A DNA stretch of 6,572 bases. Origin: Thermoplasmata archaeon (lineage in GTDB: Archaea; Thermoplasmatota; Thermoplasmata; UBA10834). Below the pieces are notes generated by a model that was not told the DNA's origin, ran no database searches, and saw nothing but the letters and a program-made list of their open reading frames with translations. A program made the translations under genes and the position numbers. Shown one piece after another: positions 5,841 to 6,572 of the stretch. The stretch's first letter is position 1; every line of letters begins with the position of its first letter. The stretch covers positions 1,805-8,376 of the forward strand of contig DUGQ01000001.1 of assembly GCA_013331315.1 (NCBI GenBank), in the 5' to 3' direction.

Positions 5841-6386
5841 TCAGACCGTGTCCGTGACAGCCCAAAGGCCGAACGCCAAGCTCCCGTCGGGGGAGTCGTC
5901 GTTGGCGAGGACAATGGTCGTCTCCAGCTCTATGACGTCGCCTATGTCGTAGTGGTCAGAGAGGTTCGTCGCGGACGACACCTGTAGAGAGAACAGTCCG
6001 TGGTTGACTGTTATCCATGTCGAGTCTCCATGCGTGTCTGCGTTTGGAACCCTGAACCATGTGCCTTCCGACGGGTCGTTCCACTTGTCCCCCATGTAGA
6101 CGAAGTACATGGTGGTGATGAACACGGATGTCTGCTGGACCGTGGTCCTGTAGTAGTACATGTCTACGATCGTGTCGCTCACCTGCTTCTTGTCGCCTAC
6201 CTCCCAGTCGTCCGGAATCTCCAGATACTGCTGGTAGGTGAGGTTGCCCGAGTACTCCAGGCTGTCGAACAGCTTCGTGAAGCCGCCGCTCTTCTTGAAC
6301 CCGCCAGCGGCGACCATGACGACAGCCACCACGACAACGGCGACGACAACCAGCGATAGCATGATCCCTATGATCTTCTTCTCCAT
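5841..6386 (-). CDS. Membrane-anchored, beta-rich secreted protein of unknown family
   Basis: 181 residues, family not recognised. Residues 5-27 form a very Val-rich hydrophobic helix after MEKK, an N-terminal signal anchor or signal peptide. There is no lipobox cysteine and no cysteine at all. The remaining roughly 150 residues should face outside; they alternate in a beta pattern with many aromatic residues (MYYYR, MYFVYMGDKW, TWFRV). Two segments, DDWEVGDKKQV (59-69) and YDIGDVIELET (146-156), look like the paired VGD/IGD turns found in OB-like beta barrels. This is a weak fold suggestion only. Sequons at N48 and N141 fit an exported protein. ATG 6386 is preceded by GAGG with 5-nt spacing and by a further AGGAG upstream. 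It has its own promoter and a structured leader, and lies 295 bp before the lamin-tail-domain gene on the same strand. Confidence 0.8.
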   Translation of the reverse strand: MEKKIIGIMLSLVVVAVVVVAVVMVAAGGFKKSGGFTKLFDSLEYSGNLTYQQYLEIPDDWEVGDKKQVSDTIVDMYYYRTTVQQTSVFITTMYFVYMGDKWNDPSEGTWFRVPNADTHGDSTWITVNHGLFSLQVSSATNLSDHYDIGDVIELETTIVLANDDSPDGSLAFGLWAVTDTV

Positions 6387-6398
6387 GCGCCCCTCACT

Positions 6399-6487
6399 CT
6401 CCTGGTGCTCTACCTGCTAGCGCCAAGGGACGGAATCGCTGCCAAACTGCACGCCCAGCACCCGCTGGTCCATCCCTTCTACGCTAG
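6399..6487 (-). promoter_or_regulatory. Candidate structured 5' leader of the 181-residue protein gene
   Basis: In the minus-strand transcript the outermost stem pairs CTAGCG (6482-6487) with CGCTAG (6417-6422). It continues after a small internal loop with AAGGGA against TCCCTT (6473-6478 with 6425-6430), so 12 pairs close a 42-nt interior. Inside, CCAGC-GGGT-GCTGG (6455-6468) forms a perfect 5-bp hairpin. The loop and 3' arm of that hairpin contain GGTGCT, which is complementary to AGCACC (6404-6409) immediately beside the AGGAG at 6399-6403. An alternative pairing could therefore sequester sequence next to the ribosome binding site. The stem begins where transcription is expected to start from the TATA at 6508-6515. 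No known riboswitch class was recognised. Confidence 0.45.
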
Positions 6488-6507
6488 GTCAATTAATCGG
6501 GTTATTA

Positions 6508-6515
6508 GTATATAA
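6508..6515 (-). promoter_or_regulatory. TATA box of the 181-residue protein gene
   Basis: Minus-strand TTATATAC closely matches the archaeal TATA consensus, is preceded by A-rich ACAAATAA as a plausible BRE, and is the most AT-rich spot in the window. A start 24-26 bp downstream of its centre falls at about 6485-6488, giving a leader near 100 nt. A second AT-rich patch (6490-6496) could act as an alternative or as the initiator region. Confidence 0.65.
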
Positions 6516-6544
6516 TTATTTGTCCTCTCTGGATTCGCTCTCGC

Positions 6545-6565
6545 CCACGCGACTATGTCGCGTGG
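6545..6565. repeat. Perfect 9-bp inverted repeat with 3-nt loop
   Basis: CCACGCGAC (6545-6553), loop TAT, GTCGCGTGG (6557-6565). It lies 30 bp upstream of the TATA box and at the window edge, so the neighbouring gene cannot be seen. It could be a terminator stem for a gene entering from beyond base 6572 or a protein-binding palindrome. No T-tract is seen on the minus-strand side; on the plus side only seven bases remain. Confidence 0.5.
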
Positions 6566-6572
6566 CTCCGTC

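Noticed and set aside
5764..5845. Possible box C/D guide RNA (GCGATGA-like C box)
   Set aside because: The C box is imperfect and no CTGA D box stands at a suitable distance on the same strand.
6530..6572. Possible tRNA or other RNA gene around the edge hairpin
   Set aside because: A 9-bp stem with a 3-nt loop does not fit an anticodon or T arm, and no T-loop consensus is present on either strand.

Overview
The window looks like archaeal chromosome, most likely from a GC-rich uncultured Thermoplasmatota lineage. The grounds are: AT-rich promoter islands of archaeal TATA type in otherwise GC-rich DNA; a COG1340-type coiled-coil protein, a family I know mainly from archaea; and a membrane-anchored lamin-tail-domain protein whose N-terminus carries a TNGL-type tetrapeptide repeat that I associate from memory with Thermoplasmata surface proteins. 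The lineage assignment is inference; no rRNA or other marker gene is present.

Layout. Bases 1-188 (+) hold the last 61 codons of an enolase-superfamily gene, probably a dipeptide epimerase, with the DxD substrate motif visible. A short gap with a TATA-like box leads to a 298-residue coiled-coil protein (215-1111, +). It ends 23 bp from the end of a convergent minus-strand gene. That gene (1135-3126) encodes a 663-residue protein with eight predicted membrane helices, TPR repeats, a winged-helix-like segment and a Lys/Arg-rich tail. Its start overlaps by 17 bp the end of the gene before it (3110-5545), so the two are very probably an operon. The first gene of the pair encodes an 811-residue protein: cytoplasmic NG-repeat tail, signal-anchor helix, two related CBM9/DOMON-like beta domains with an Ig-like stretch between them, a lamin-tail domain, and a PEF-type C-terminal anchor. 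It starts at TTG, supported by a well-placed Shine-Dalgarno.

The 295-bp gap 5546-5840 holds the probable operon promoter (TATA at 5695-5702), an overlapping-palindrome element at the expected transcription start, and inverted repeats behind the upstream gene. That gene (5841-6386, -) encodes a 181-residue membrane-anchored, beta-rich secreted protein of unknown family. Upstream of it are an approximately 100-nt leader that can fold into a long closed stem with alternative pairings near the ribosome binding site, a TATA box at 6508-6515, and a perfect 9-bp hairpin at the window edge (6545-6565).

How the parts may work together: the overlapping pair puts a large extracellular beta-rich module and a cytoplasmic TPR/winged-helix module in the same membrane under one promoter, which suggests a surface-attachment or envelope-sensing complex. 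The 181-residue protein lies just upstream on the same strand but has its own promoter, so it is at most a loosely linked partner. The two plus-strand genes are housekeeping-like and show no functional tie to the minus-strand genes.
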